Shown piece after piece: positions 28,438 to 37,906 of a stretch of 45,517 nucleotides of DNA; the first letter of the stretch is position 1, and the number at the start of each line of letters is the position of its first letter. Below the pieces are notes generated by a model. It searched no databases. It was not told the origin of the DNA and saw nothing but the letters and a program-made list of their open reading frames with translations. Source of the stretch: Pseudodesulfovibrio sp. (GTDB lineage: Bacteria > Desulfobacterota > Desulfovibrionia > Desulfovibrionales > Desulfovibrionaceae); the NCBI GenBank assembly GCA_016342345.1, contig JAEINO010000028.1:1-45517 (forward strand), written 5' to 3'. Both the position numbers and the translations under genes were made by a program.

Positions 28438-29553
28438 TCAGGAGCTAATATCTTCAAGACTCCGCTTTAACGTACCGCAAACAGTCGCAATCTGCTCTTT
28501 GCTCAGTGTTGGGCACATCGGAAGTGATAACTCTTTTTTACCCACTGCTTCGGACACAGGGAAGTCTCCCATGACATGCCCCATACTCTTGAACGATTTG
28601 AGATGTGGCACAGGATAGGGATAATGTATTCCACTTTGCACGCCGCTGTCTGACAAGGCCGTCTGAACAGCATCCCTGTTGTTCACGAGCACGGCAAGCA
28701 CATGATAGACATGCCGACAATCGTCTGGCACGGCCTGCATCACAATACCAGGAACATCGGCGAGTTTTTCCCAATAGATCTTTCCAAGCGCACGACGGGC
28801 TTCGGTCCACTTTTCCAGATGCTTCAACTTCACTCCGAGCATCGCTCCCTGAAAACCGTCCATCCGAGCATTGAACCCCTGTCGAACATGATTATAGCGT
28901 CCTTCCTGCCCCCAATCGCGCAGGATGCGAACCTGCTCGTCGAGATCGGCAGACCGTGTGACAACTGCTCCGGCTTCCCCGCATGCTCCGAGATTCTTGC
29001 CGGGGTAAAAACTGAAACAGGCAATATCGCCCCACTGACCAGCACGCCTACCGTCCACCTCAGCTCCATGAGCCTGGGCTGCATCTTCGATGACTTTAAG
29101 GCCATGCTTTTTGGCAATGGCACAAATCGCAGGCATGTCAGCCATGAGGCCATAAAGGTGAACAGGAATTATCGCTTTTGTGCGAGAAGTGATACTTTTC
29201 TCAATCAATGCAGGATCAAGGGTCATCCGACCGGGTTCGATATCGATGAAGATGGGAGTCGCCCCCGTATAGCGAACAGCTTCGGCCGTGGCCACAAACG
29301 TCATTGCCGGAACCAGCACTTCGTCACCGGGGCCGACATCAAGGGCTAGCAGGGCCATGTGCAGCGCAGTTGTCCCCGAATTGACTCCAATCGCGTGATC
29401 CACTCCGCAGTATGCGGCAAAATCTTCTTCAAACTGCTGCACCTTGCCACCAAGAATGAAAGAGGACTGTCCGAGCACCTCATCAAGTTCTTTCAGCATT
29501 TCCTGCTTCAAGGGAGCATGGAGTTCTGTCAGGTTCAAAAATGGAATTGTCAT
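28438..29553 (-). CDS. DegT/DnrJ sugar aminotransferase (WbpE/WlbC-like)
   Basis: A 371-residue PLP enzyme: FLNLTELHAPLKQEM, GKVQQFEEDFAAYCGVDHAIGVNSGTTALHMAL, VIEDAAQAHGAE, and the lysine in FSFYPGKNLGACGEAG. Together with the upstream oxidoreductase and acetyltransferase it forms a three-gene module that oxidises a sugar nucleotide at C3, transaminates and acetylates it, as for UDP-2,3-diacetamido-uronic acids. The ATG 29553 overlaps the oxidoreductase stop by 4 bases and has GGAG 6 bases upstream; the longer frame to 29604 is not needed. The exact sugar is inferred. Confidence 0.93.
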   Translation of the reverse strand: MTIPFLNLTELHAPLKQEMLKELDEVLGQSSFILGGKVQQFEEDFAAYCGVDHAIGVNSGTTALHMALLALDVGPGDEVLVPAMTFVATAEAVRYTGATPIFIDIEPGRMTLDPALIEKSITSRTKAIIPVHLYGLMADMPAICAIAKKHGLKVIEDAAQAHGAEVDGRRAGQWGDIACFSFYPGKNLGACGEAGAVVTRSADLDEQVRILRDWGQEGRYNHVRQGFNARMDGFQGAMLGVKLKHLEKWTEARRALGKIYWEKLADVPGIVMQAVPDDCRHVYHVLAVLVNNRDAVQTALSDSGVQSGIHYPYPVPHLKSFKSMGHVMGDFPVSEAVGKKELSLPMCPTLSKEQIATVCGTLKRSLEDISS

Positions 29554-30557
29554 TTGATCTCCAGGGGAGCACCACGTTGTTTGATGGATTTGGAAGCCAG
29601 GCACAACAAGCGGACCATTTCAAGTCCCATTGCACCACTCGTCAACGGAGCCTCACCGGTTTCTACACAATGTACAAAATGGTAGACTTCATCCTTGAGA
29701 GCCTCCGTGGTCGGGATTTTCGGAGCCAGCATGTCACCAGTCCGATAGCCAAGCAGCGTCTCATTGATATTGTCTTTGGTATTCAGGACCACGCCTGAAT
29801 CATAAATTTTCAGCTTTTCGGTTTGATCCAGGTCATTGAATACAACCATCTTCCTATCACAACCGATAAGTATCTGACGGACCTTTACCGGGGACAACCA
29901 GTTGGCATTGATGTGCGCAATGAAATTGTCATCGTACATCAAAGAAACAAAAGCCGTATTCTCAGGCCGTCCGGCAACATGGGATTTACCGATGGCTGAT
30001 ATGGCAGCGGGCTTTTTCCCGAACAGATAATGCAGAATGGCAAAATCATGCACAGCCAGATCCCATAGAACATCCACATCGTGCTGAAACAAACCGAGAT
30101 TGATCCTTACGGAGTCGTAATAGTAGACATTGCCAAGCTGTTTTTCATCAAGAAGGCTCTTTATTTTCTGAACAGCCCCGGTGTAGATGAAAGTATGATC
30201 GACAATAATGGTCAAACCCCGTTTTTCAGCTTCGTTGAGCAAAATTTCACCCTGCTCGACTGTGCTTGTAAACGGTTTTTCAACCCATACATGCTTTCCG
30301 GCCTTCAAGGCTTCAAGAGCAAGAGGATAATGTGATGCAACAGGAGTCGCGATGACCACGGCATCTATCTCGGAATCATTGATTATTTCACGATAATCAT
30401 TCGTTGTCTGAATACTGGGATACCGAGTTTTACACAGAGTCAGCCGCGCAGGATCAAGGTCGCTGACCTTTTTCACACTCGTATGTTCGCAATCCATGAA
30501 ATTGCGAACCAGATTTGGCCCCCAATATCCGTAGCCGATAACTCCTGCATTCAGCAT
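29550..30557 (-). CDS. Gfo/Idh/MocA-family sugar-nucleotide oxidoreductase
   Basis: A 335-residue NAD(P)-dependent dehydrogenase. It has the N-terminal GVIGYGYWGPNLVRNF nucleotide fold, IATPVASHYPLALEALKAGKHVWVEKPF with the conserved EKP lysine, and DLAVHDFAILHYLFG in the substrate domain. GYGYWGPNLVRN is the version typically found beside DegT aminotransferases and hexapeptide acyltransferases. It probably oxidises C3 of a UDP-HexNAc-uronic acid to the 3-keto sugar for the next enzyme. AGAGAGA precedes the ATG, 11 bases after the acetyltransferase stop. Confidence 0.92.
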   Translation of the reverse strand: MLNAGVIGYGYWGPNLVRNFMDCEHTSVKKVSDLDPARLTLCKTRYPSIQTTNDYREIINDSEIDAVVIATPVASHYPLALEALKAGKHVWVEKPFTSTVEQGEILLNEAEKRGLTIIVDHTFIYTGAVQKIKSLLDEKQLGNVYYYDSVRINLGLFQHDVDVLWDLAVHDFAILHYLFGKKPAAISAIGKSHVAGRPENTAFVSLMYDDNFIAHINANWLSPVKVRQILIGCDRKMVVFNDLDQTEKLKIYDSGVVLNTKDNINETLLGYRTGDMLAPKIPTTEALKDEVYHFVHCVETGEAPLTSGAMGLEMVRLLCLASKSIKQRGAPLEIK

Positions 30558-30568
30558 ATTATCTCTCT

Positions 30569-31042
30569 TTACGTATCCAAATATTTGATTATGCGGGCAG
30601 GATTGCCCACGACAACCGCTTTTTCAGGGACATCATGAACAACCACGGCTCCGGCTCCGACCATGGCCTCGGCACCAATCGTCACTCCTGGCAAAATCAC
30701 TGCCCCGGACCCAATTGATGCCCGCCAGCCGACTCGTGTAGGAATCACAGTCCAATCCGCATCAGACAGCATTTCCCCTTTGTCGGCAGTAGCCCGAGGG
30801 TAAACATCATTGGTAAACATCACACCATGGCCGACGAAAACCTCATCGGCTATGGTCACACCTTCACAGATGAATGTATGCGATGAGATTTTGCACATGC
30901 ATCCAATATCGGCATTTTTCTGAATCTCCACAAAAGATCCGATCTTCGTCCCATCGCCGATAGTACAACCGTACAGATTGATCAAATCCGGCTGAGGCAG
31001 CTGAACATCAACACCTAAAATGACATTCTTGCTTACAGGCAT
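30569..31042 (-). CDS. Hexapeptide-repeat sugar acetyltransferase (WbpD/WlbB-like)
   Basis: A 157-residue left-handed beta-helix enzyme. Hexapeptide turns run almost end to end, for example IGDGTKIGSFVEIQKNADIG, ICEGVTIADEVFVGHGVMFTNDVYPRA, IGSGAVILPGVTIGAEAMVGAGAVVVHDVPEKAVVVGNPARII. FTND-x-x-PR is characteristic of the WbpD/WlbB group that N-acetylates 3-amino-uronic acid nucleotides. It is the first complete gene of the minus-strand module. Its start overlaps a small upstream frame (31033-31152) by 10 bases. Confidence 0.92.
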   Translation of the reverse strand: MPVSKNVILGVDVQLPQPDLINLYGCTIGDGTKIGSFVEIQKNADIGCMCKISSHTFICEGVTIADEVFVGHGVMFTNDVYPRATADKGEMLSDADWTVIPTRVGWRASIGSGAVILPGVTIGAEAMVGAGAVVVHDVPEKAVVVGNPARIIKYLDT

Positions 31043-31152
31043 GACATCTCTTTGATTTCATTTTGTTCAATATCCACATCACGGTACTGGCGTATTGTCA
31101 GCAAAGACGCAAAATGGACTTCAGGGATATCAAGCCCAACTTTCATGCCCAT
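31033..31152 (-). CDS. Small frame coupled to the acetyltransferase, possibly a gene remnant
   Basis: From ATG 31152, with AAGGG 7 bases upstream, a 39-residue frame (MGMKVGLDIPEVHFASLLTI then RQYRDVDIEQNEIKEMSCL) overlaps the acetyltransferase start by 10 bases. The same frame is open further upstream to a TAG at 31258-31260 and reads protein-like (AARCEGYAGHCEALKERLRQ). It may therefore be the tail of a decayed larger gene. I do not recognise it. Confidence 0.3.
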   Translation of the reverse strand: MGMKVGLDIPEVHFASLLTIRQYRDVDIEQNEIKEMSCL

Positions 31153-31577
31153 GGCATAACCCTTTTGAGCATGATAAAAAACTTGCCGAAGACGTTCCTT
31201 CAATGCTTCACAATGCCCAGCATAACCTTCGCAACGGGCCGCAATATAAGCTGTTATCTACCAATAGTCCACCTTCAATAGAAAGGAATGAGAGGCTCGA
31301 CTAAGAGACTGGATAGACAATCGAAAATCATGCAAAAGCACTCTGCCAGCTGACTGAAATCATGCACAGTGTCGAGCAGGACTTACTCCGGACCCGACTT
31401 TCGAGGTCGTCGCAAACCTCATCAATCACCAATCCTGAAAACTCAAAAAAAAATGAAATTCAAACCGAATCTCAAATGACAACCTTTGAAAGCCCTGCCT
31501 TGCCATCCATGATGGTTGGATATATATCCAAATGAACCAATTCAAAAGCAATCCTTGATGGAGAAAATGGAATAATC
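31153..31577. other. Divergent intergenic region between the two sugar operons
   Basis: It holds the open tail of the small minus-strand frame, then no convincing gene. A plus-strand frame at 31362-31535 (57 residues) has no family resemblance. The legB promoter and the palindrome at 31516-31531 are here. Confidence 0.4.
31516..31531. promoter_or_regulatory. 16-bp perfect palindrome upstream of legB
   Basis: TTGGATAT-ATATCCAA is self-complementary over 16 bases with no spacer and ends 46 bases before the legB ATG. It could be an operator, or form part of an AT-rich promoter core. Confidence 0.5.
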
Positions 31578-32588
31578 ATGAATCTTTCTGGAAAAAAAAT
31601 ACTGGTAACCGGTTCTGACGGCTTTATCGGCTCTCATCTGGTTGAACACCTTGTGCGCCAAGGGTACTCTGTTCGTGCGTTTGTCCTCTACAATTCATTC
31701 AATTCCTGGGGATGGCTCGACGAATCCCCCAAGGAGATTACGGACAATCTGGAGATATTCGCTGGCGACATACGAGACCCCAATGGAGTCAGGGAAGCCA
31801 TGAAAGGATGCGATGTTGTCCTGCATCTTGCCGCGCTCATCGCAATACCTTACTCCTACCATTCCCCTGACACCTATGTGGACACCAATGTCAAAGGGAC
31901 ACTGAACATTGTCCAGGCCGCCCGTGACCTTGGCATCGAACGCGTGGTGCATACCTCCACAAGTGAAGTCTATGGCACCGCTCAATTCGTTCCGATCACC
32001 GAGGATCACCCGCTTCAGGGTCAATCTCCATACTCGGCGACCAAGATCGGGGCAGATCAAATTGCCATGAGCTTTTACAATGCCTTTGAAACTCCAGTAT
32101 CAATCATTCGCCCGTTCAACACATATGGCCCTAGACAAAGTGCACGTGCGGTCATCCCCACTGTCATCACCCAGATTGCAAATGGAGCCAAAACCATCAA
32201 GCTGGGTGCTCTCACGCCCACGCGCGATTTCAACTATGTCACTGATACGGTTCGCGGATTTGAGGCGGTCGCAACTTCAGATGCCTGCGTTGGTGAAATC
32301 GTCAACATCGGAAGCGGATTTGAAGTGTCCATAGGCGAAACCGCCCTCGCCATAGCCGAAGTAATGAACGCCAAAATCGAAATAATCTGTGACGAGCAGC
32401 GCATCCGCCCTGAAAAAAGCGAAGTGGAACGTTTGTTCGCCAGCAACGAAAAAGCATCCAGACTCTGCAACTGGCAACCGGAATTCGGCGGCATGGACGG
32501 CTTCAGACGAGGCCTCAAACTCACAGCCGAATGGTTCGCCGACCAGGACAACCTGCGCCGTTACAAAGCCGACATATATAACATCTAG
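31578..32588 (+). CDS. legB: NAD-dependent sugar-nucleotide 4,6-dehydratase LegB
   Basis: A 336-residue extended SDR enzyme. Residues near 8-17 are VTGSDGFIGS; HLAALIAIPYSYHSPDTYVDTNVKGT and STSEVYGTAQFVPI are hallmarks of the LegB group, with YSATK catalytic. FNTYGPRQSARAVIPTVI is the substrate loop. It makes the 4-keto-6-deoxy intermediate from GDP- or UDP-GlcNAc at the first committed step to legionaminic acid. It heads the eight-gene plus-strand operon. GGAG and GGA lie upstream of the ATG. The next gene starts 8 bases after its stop. Confidence 0.92.
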   Translation: MNLSGKKILVTGSDGFIGSHLVEHLVRQGYSVRAFVLYNSFNSWGWLDESPKEITDNLEIFAGDIRDPNGVREAMKGCDVVLHLAALIAIPYSYHSPDTYVDTNVKGTLNIVQAARDLGIERVVHTSTSEVYGTAQFVPITEDHPLQGQSPYSATKIGADQIAMSFYNAFETPVSIIRPFNTYGPRQSARAVIPTVITQIANGAKTIKLGALTPTRDFNYVTDTVRGFEAVATSDACVGEIVNIGSGFEVSIGETALAIAEVMNAKIEIICDEQRIRPEKSEVERLFASNEKASRLCNWQPEFGGMDGFRRGLKLTAEWFADQDNLRRYKADIYNI

Positions 32589-32596
32589 GAAGATAC

Positions 32597-33724
32597 GTGC
32601 TTGAACGCATAACCACTTTCATTAGAGAGCTATACCAGGAACCGGATAGCTTCATTCCACTGCACGCTCCGATTTTCTCGGGCAACGAAAAGAAATATCT
32701 CTGCAATTGCGTGGACACGACTTTCGTTTCCAGCGTTGGTGAATACGTCAACCAATTCGAGTCAATGATACAGGACTTCACAAAGTCCAGAAAAGCTGTG
32801 GCTGTAGCCAATGGCACATGTGGTCTGACAACGGCCCTCTCTCTTGCTGGCGTCCAGTCGGGAGATCTCGTCCTGACTCAGGCACTGACCTTTGTCGCCA
32901 CAGCCAACGCCATCCGACACATCGGTGCCAAACCGGCCTTTCTGGACTCTGACAAAGACACTCTTGGCATGAGTCCCGATGCCCTGCGGGCTTTTCTCGA
33001 ACACCATGACTCGACTCGCCAACGCATAGCCGCCTGTGTTCCTGTTCACATTCTCGGACATGCCTGTCGAATCCGGGAAATCTGTGACATCTGCATGGAA
33101 TGGGACATTCCGGTGGTAGAAGATGCCGCCGAAGCCTTGGGGAGCACTCTTGGAACAAAGCATCTCGGAACCTTCGGACTCCTTGGTGTACTCAGTTTCA
33201 ACGGCAACAAGACAATCACGACTGGCGGTGGCGGAATGATACTCACCAACAATGAAGAACTGGGGATTCGGGCCAAGCATCTGACCACAACTGCCAAAAT
33301 TCCCCATCCATGGGAATTTCAACACGATGAGATCGCCTGGAATTATCGCATGCCTAACATCAATGCGGCGCTTGGATGCGGACAAATGGAACAACTCCAA
33401 GCCATACTCGATGACAAAAAGTGCATTGCACAAGCCTATCGCAATTTTTTTGCAGAAATTGATGACATCAAGTATATTGATGAACCCAATGGGTGCAAAT
33501 CAAATTTCTGGTTGAACACCATACTGTTTTCAAATCGCGAAAAACGTGATGAATTTCTTGTTTTTTCAAACAATCATGGAATTATGTCCCGCCCTTTATG
33601 GACTCTGATGCCGGATTTACCAATGTATAAAACATCGCCAACAGACAATCTCGTGAATGCCCGGCACATCAGTGAACGAGCAGTCAGCCTTCCAAGCAGT
33701 CCACGCCTGGAGCAACATCAATGA
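32597..33724 (+). CDS. legC: Sugar 4-aminotransferase LegC
   Basis: A 375-residue DegT-family PLP enzyme. It begins FIRELYQEPDSFIPLHAPIF and continues SSVGEYVNQFES, the phrase that distinguishes LegC from other aminotransferases in this group. AVANGTCGLTTALSLAGV, VVEDAAEALGS and the Schiff-base lysine in LSFNGNKTITTGGGGM complete the site. It aminates C4 of the LegB product. The start is a GTG with AGGAAG upstream. Its stop overlaps the next ATG by 4 bases. Confidence 0.92.
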   Translation: MLERITTFIRELYQEPDSFIPLHAPIFSGNEKKYLCNCVDTTFVSSVGEYVNQFESMIQDFTKSRKAVAVANGTCGLTTALSLAGVQSGDLVLTQALTFVATANAIRHIGAKPAFLDSDKDTLGMSPDALRAFLEHHDSTRQRIAACVPVHILGHACRIREICDICMEWDIPVVEDAAEALGSTLGTKHLGTFGLLGVLSFNGNKTITTGGGGMILTNNEELGIRAKHLTTTAKIPHPWEFQHDEIAWNYRMPNINAALGCGQMEQLQAILDDKKCIAQAYRNFFAEIDDIKYIDEPNGCKSNFWLNTILFSNREKRDEFLVFSNNHGIMSRPLWTLMPDLPMYKTSPTDNLVNARHISERAVSLPSSPRLEQHQ

Positions 33725-34737
33725 GCCACTCCCCTGTCTTCATCATTGCGGAAGCCGGTGTTAATCACAACGGTGACATGAATATTGCCCGAAAATTAAT
33801 TGAGGCAGCCGCAGATTCAGGAGCGGATGCCATCAAATTCCAGACTTTCAAGGCAACCGAAATCGTGACCTCGCAGGCACAAAAAGCCACGTATCAAAAG
33901 GAAGCTTCAAACACGGAAGAATCCCAACTCGAAATGCTGGAAAAGCTGGAACTCGATGAATCAATGCATGTGGAACTCAAAGCGCATTGCCAAAAGAAAA
34001 GCATTGAATTCCTCTCAACGCCCTTTGACGGCAAAAGTCTCGACATGTTGCTCGAAATGGGGCTGTCCACAATCAAGATACCTTCTGGCGAAATAACCAA
34101 CCTGCCCTATCTCCGACATGTCGGGTCCATGGGCAAAAGGATCATCCTTTCGACGGGTATGACCACGCTTCAGGAAGTGAAAGAAGCTGTGCAGGCACTT
34201 GAAAAAGCAGGAACTTCGAGCAAAGACATAACCCTGCTTCATTGCAACACCCAGTACCCGACCCCATATGACAATGCCAATCTTCGCGCCATGGAAACCC
34301 TGGCTCAGGCCTTCCCGGAATGCGCTGTCGGATACTCGGATCACACGTTGGGGATAGAGTGTCCCATAGCGGCCACAGCACTCGGGGCAACCGTCATCGA
34401 AAAACACTTCACCCTGGACAAGACAATGGATGGCCCAGACCATGCGGCCTCCATATCCCCCGATGAACTTTCCGCGATGGTCACAGGAATAAGAAACACT
34501 GAAAAAGCTCTTGGTACCGGCCACAAGGAACCAAGTCCCAGTGAAATTGATAACATCAGTATTGCAAGACGATTCCTTGTCGCATCCCGGCCAATTATTC
34601 AGGGCGAATTGTTCAACGAATCCAATCTAACGGCAAAACGCACAGGCTGCGGTGGTATTTCCCCCATGCAATGGGACAAAATAATAGGACAATCAGCACC
34701 ACACGATTTTCAGTCCGGGGAGACAATAACACTTTGA
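33721..34737 (+). CDS. legI: Nonulosonic acid synthase (NeuB family), likely LegI
   Basis: A 338-residue sialic acid synthase homologue that condenses a 6-deoxy-ManNAc-like sugar with phosphoenolpyruvate. The N-terminal TIM barrel has IIAEAGVNHNGDMNIARKLI, DAIKFQTFK, STPFD, KIPSGEITNLPYL, ILSTGMTT and EKHFTLDKTMDGPDHAAS, all NeuB signatures. A C-terminal antifreeze-like SAF domain (SIARRFLVASRPIIQGELFNESNL) follows, from about residue 280. Overlaps with the genes on both sides suggest coupled translation. Legionaminic rather than sialic acid is inferred from legB and legC next door. Confidence 0.95.
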   Translation: MSHSPVFIIAEAGVNHNGDMNIARKLIEAAADSGADAIKFQTFKATEIVTSQAQKATYQKEASNTEESQLEMLEKLELDESMHVELKAHCQKKSIEFLSTPFDGKSLDMLLEMGLSTIKIPSGEITNLPYLRHVGSMGKRIILSTGMTTLQEVKEAVQALEKAGTSSKDITLLHCNTQYPTPYDNANLRAMETLAQAFPECAVGYSDHTLGIECPIAATALGATVIEKHFTLDKTMDGPDHAASISPDELSAMVTGIRNTEKALGTGHKEPSPSEIDNISIARRFLVASRPIIQGELFNESNLTAKRTGCGGISPMQWDKIIGQSAPHDFQSGETITL

Positions 34738-35921
34738 AAATATGTATCTTCACCGGCACACGCGCAGAATACGGATTACTGACTCCGCTCATGCGGCGCA
34801 TTGATTCCGATCCCGACCTTGACCTTCTGCTGCTTGTCACCGGATCTCACCTGTCCGAACGACACGGCAAAACCATTGACACCATTATTGCAGATGGATT
34901 TACTGTCCACGCTCAAGTACCATTGCACTTGAATGACGACTCCCCATTAGGAATAACAAAAGCCCTTGGTGAAGCCGTGTCTGGTTGCGCAACCGCTCTG
35001 GATAATCTCAGACCGGATATGCTCGTACTCCTGGGTGATCGCTATGAATGCCTTGCCTGTGCCATGGCAGCCGCCATGATGCATGTCCCGGTCGCCCACA
35101 TCCACGGAGGAGAAGTAACCGAAGGTGCTGTTGATGATTATTTCCGACATGCCATCACAAAAATGGCACACCTTCATTTCGCCTCATGCGAACAATACCG
35201 AAAACGAATCATCCAGTTGGGCGAACGTCCTGAAACTGCATTCAATGTCGGCGCGTTGGGGGTTGAAAACATTCATGACCTCCAACTCATGGACAAAACT
35301 GCATTGGAAGCATCTCTCGATTTTCAAATGGGCGATGCCTGTCTGCTCGCCACATTCCATCCTGTCACTCTTGATGCCGATATCCAGAAACAATTCAAGG
35401 CCTTCTTTAACGGATTAAATTCCATCATGGACAGTCATCCTGACGTCCGCATCATCATCACTGGAGCCAACGCCGATCCAGGCGGTTCAACCATCGACGC
35501 TCTCACGGCCAAGCTTGCGCACGGCAATAACCGAGTGTTTGCGTCCCAGTCCCTTGGCCAGCTTCGATATCTCTCGGCCATGAAATTTTGTGCGGCAACC
35601 ATCGGCAATTCCTCGTCCGGCATAATTGAAACACCAAGCTTCGGCCTACCGACGGTCAATATCGGGGACAGGCAAAAGGGACGTGTTCAGGCAAAAAGTA
35701 TCATCAACTGCCCAGCGGACGAAAAATCAATTATATCAGCAATAGAAAGTGCATTATCCGCAGCTCAGGCCGATGTTGCCAAGAATATCCGAAACCCGTA
35801 TGAAAAGCCCAACACAAGCCGACACATTCTGGATATAATAAAACAATTCTCTTTCGACTTGAAAAAACCTTTTTTTGATATTCCATTTCAATCAAGCCAA
35901 GACAACGGCGAGGAAGACTAG
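34734..35921 (+). CDS. legG: Hydrolysing sugar-nucleotide 2-epimerase (NeuC family), likely LegG
   Basis: A 395-residue GT-B-fold enzyme that removes the nucleotide while inverting C2. Motifs: ICIFTGTRAEYGLLTPLMRRI at the start, VLLGDRYECLACAMAAA, HIHGGEVTEGAVDD, and GNSSSGIIETPSFGLPTVNIGDRQKGR. I place the start at TTG 34734: the family N-terminus begins right there, the TTGA overlap with the LegI stop fits this operon, and GGGGAG lies 10 bases upstream. The longer ATG frame from 34671 would add a tail inside legI. Confidence 0.93.
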   Translation: MKICIFTGTRAEYGLLTPLMRRIDSDPDLDLLLLVTGSHLSERHGKTIDTIIADGFTVHAQVPLHLNDDSPLGITKALGEAVSGCATALDNLRPDMLVLLGDRYECLACAMAAAMMHVPVAHIHGGEVTEGAVDDYFRHAITKMAHLHFASCEQYRKRIIQLGERPETAFNVGALGVENIHDLQLMDKTALEASLDFQMGDACLLATFHPVTLDADIQKQFKAFFNGLNSIMDSHPDVRIIITGANADPGGSTIDALTAKLAHGNNRVFASQSLGQLRYLSAMKFCAATIGNSSSGIIETPSFGLPTVNIGDRQKGRVQAKSIINCPADEKSIISAIESALSAAQADVAKNIRNPYEKPNTSRHILDIIKQFSFDLKKPFFDIPFQSSQDNGEED

Positions 35922-35923
35922 AC

Positions 35924-36991
35924 ATGAAAGACTGGCGAAAAGCAGTCATTGCTCCCACTGCTACCGTGCGAGACGCAGTTGAAGCACTGACAATTTCCTC
36001 CGTACAGATTGCCCTGGTGGCAAACGAAAACGGACATCTGGAGGGTGTCATCACTGATGGAGACATTCGCCGTGGTCTGCTTGCCGGAAAAACCCTCGAT
36101 TCCCCGGCCCGGGAAATAATGGAAACAAGTTTTTTCACAGCAAGGGAAAATGCCGATGCATCTTCGCTGCTTGCCATCATGAAAGAAAAGGAACTCAGGC
36201 AAGTCCCCCTTCTCGACAACAAGGACCACCTTGTCGGGCTCAAAACTCTCATGGACATACTCACCCCGGAGAGGCATGACAACTGGGTCGTACTCATGGC
36301 AGGAGGTCTTGGTCAACGCCTCATGCCATTGACACAGGATTGTCCCAAACCCCTTCTGTCTGTTGGTGGGAAACCACTACTTAAAACCATTCTGGATCAA
36401 TTTGTCGAGCATGGATTTGAACGTTTCTATATCTCCGTCAACTACCGAGCCGAAATGGTTGAAAAATATTTCGGCAATGGCTCGCAGTACAATGTTGAAA
36501 TCAGATATCTTCGTGAAAAAAATCAACTCGGAACAGCCGGGGCTGTCGGACTCATGCCGGATAAACCTGATTCTCCGGTCTTCGTCATGAATGGGGACTT
36601 ACTAACCAGAGTCGATTTTCCCGGCATGCTTGCTTTCCACAAGGATCAAAAGGCAAAGGCCACAATGGCAGTACGCGGCTTCGACATTCAAGTTCCCTAT
36701 GGAGTCGTCAGCGTGGAAAACCACAAGATCACCGCACTTGAAGAAAAACCGACACATCAGTTTTTCGTCAATGCTGGCATCTATGTGCTCGAGCCTGAGA
36801 TTGTAGCCTCAATCCCCAAGAACAAGTATCTGGACATGCCAACGCTTTTCAGCCAAATCATGAACAAAGGCTACACCACCTCGGCTTTTCCAATCCATGA
36901 ATACTGGATGGACATTGGCCGCAAGCAGGACTTTGATCAGGCAAACTACGACTACGACATGCACTTTCGCATGAAGGAAGACTGCGAATAA
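35924..36991 (+). CDS. ptmE: CBS-domain sugar-1-phosphate nucleotidyltransferase (PtmE-like)
   Basis: A 355-residue protein. Two CBS repeats occupy about residues 1-115 (GVITDGDIRRGLLAGKTLD and VPLLDNKDHLVGLKTLMDI). A nucleotidyltransferase follows with VVLMAGGLGQRLMPLTQDCPKPLLSVGGKPLL near residue 123 and FVMNGDLLT. This architecture is that of PtmE, the GlcN-1-phosphate guanylyltransferase of the Campylobacter legionaminic pathway, which makes GDP-linked precursor. GAGGAAG precedes the ATG, 2 bases after legG. Confidence 0.88.
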   Translation: MKDWRKAVIAPTATVRDAVEALTISSVQIALVANENGHLEGVITDGDIRRGLLAGKTLDSPAREIMETSFFTARENADASSLLAIMKEKELRQVPLLDNKDHLVGLKTLMDILTPERHDNWVVLMAGGLGQRLMPLTQDCPKPLLSVGGKPLLKTILDQFVEHGFERFYISVNYRAEMVEKYFGNGSQYNVEIRYLREKNQLGTAGAVGLMPDKPDSPVFVMNGDLLTRVDFPGMLAFHKDQKAKATMAVRGFDIQVPYGVVSVENHKITALEEKPTHQFFVNAGIYVLEPEIVASIPKNKYLDMPTLFSQIMNKGYTTSAFPIHEYWMDIGRKQDFDQANYDYDMHFRMKEDCE

Positions 36992-37906
36992 ATGCAAGCA
37001 CTGGTTATCGGATATGGTTCCATCGGAGCTCGCCACGCCCGTTTGCTTGAAGCTCTTGGGCATGAGGTCCGTTGCGTATCAGCCAACCCTGACTGCCAAC
37101 ACAGGAAATACTCCACCATAAATAAAGCTCTTGATCATTTCTCGCCGGAGCTGATCATCATTGCCAATCGTACCGTAGATCATTTTGCAAGTCTTGATAC
37201 AGTGATCAAGGCAGGATATTCAAAACAGGTTCTTGTTGAAAAACCACTTTTTGACAAACAGTACGACATCTCGTCATGGAATCACGACAACATCACTGTG
37301 GCCTACAATTTTCGCCACCATCCCATATCCCAAAAAGTCATGAACTTGCTGACAGACAAAACCATCCATTCCGCCCGGTTTCATGTAGGACAATACCTGC
37401 CGGATTGGCGACCAGGAACAGATTACACCAACAGCTACTCAGCGAACCGAACTCAGGGAGGAGGCGTCCTGCGCGACCTGTCCCATGAACTGGATCTCGC
37501 CCTCTGGCTTCTGGGACCATGGAAAAGAGTTGTCGCCATTGGCGGTCATTTCAGCAATCTCGACATAGACTCGGACGATCAGTATTCACTCTTGATGGAA
37601 ACCGAACTTTGCCCTGTTGTCTCGGTTCACATGGATTACCTCAATCGCACAGCCCGCAGAGGATTTGACATACATGCCGATGGAATCAGCCTTCATGCCG
37701 ACTTCATTACCGGTTTTTTGGAAATAAACGGTAAACCGGAACAGTATCAACTTGACCGCGATACCACCTACTCCGCACAAATTCAGGCAATCACCAGCGG
37801 CGATTATCAGAATCAGTGCTCCCTGGAGCAAGGATTAATGGTAGTCCAATTAATTAATGCAATTGAAACCAGCGCATCAAAGAGCACATGGATCAAAGCG
37901 GAATGA
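36992..37906 (+). CDS. Gfo/Idh/MocA-family oxidoreductase in the leg operon
   Basis: A 304-residue protein with a Rossmann start, ALVIGYGSIGARHARLLEALGHEVR, then VLVEKPLFD with the conserved EKP. FRHHPISQKV and GGVLRDLSHELDLALWLLG complete the family pattern. It abuts the PtmE-like gene (stop TAA, next base ATG) and overlaps the CMP-sugar synthetase. The same slot in the Campylobacter cluster is held by ptmF, but I do not claim equivalence. Its substrate, presumably a sugar in the precursor supply, is unknown. Confidence 0.88.
   Translation: MQALVIGYGSIGARHARLLEALGHEVRCVSANPDCQHRKYSTINKALDHFSPELIIIANRTVDHFASLDTVIKAGYSKQVLVEKPLFDKQYDISSWNHDNITVAYNFRHHPISQKVMNLLTDKTIHSARFHVGQYLPDWRPGTDYTNSYSANRTQGGGVLRDLSHELDLALWLLGPWKRVVAIGGHFSNLDIDSDDQYSLLMETELCPVVSVHMDYLNRTARRGFDIHADGISLHADFITGFLEINGKPEQYQLDRDTTYSAQIQAITSGDYQNQCSLEQGLMVVQLINAIETSASKSTWIKAE

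Noticed and set aside
31362-31535. 57-residue plus-strand frame before legB
   Set aside because: No recognisable motif and no ribosome binding site; it runs into the palindrome region.
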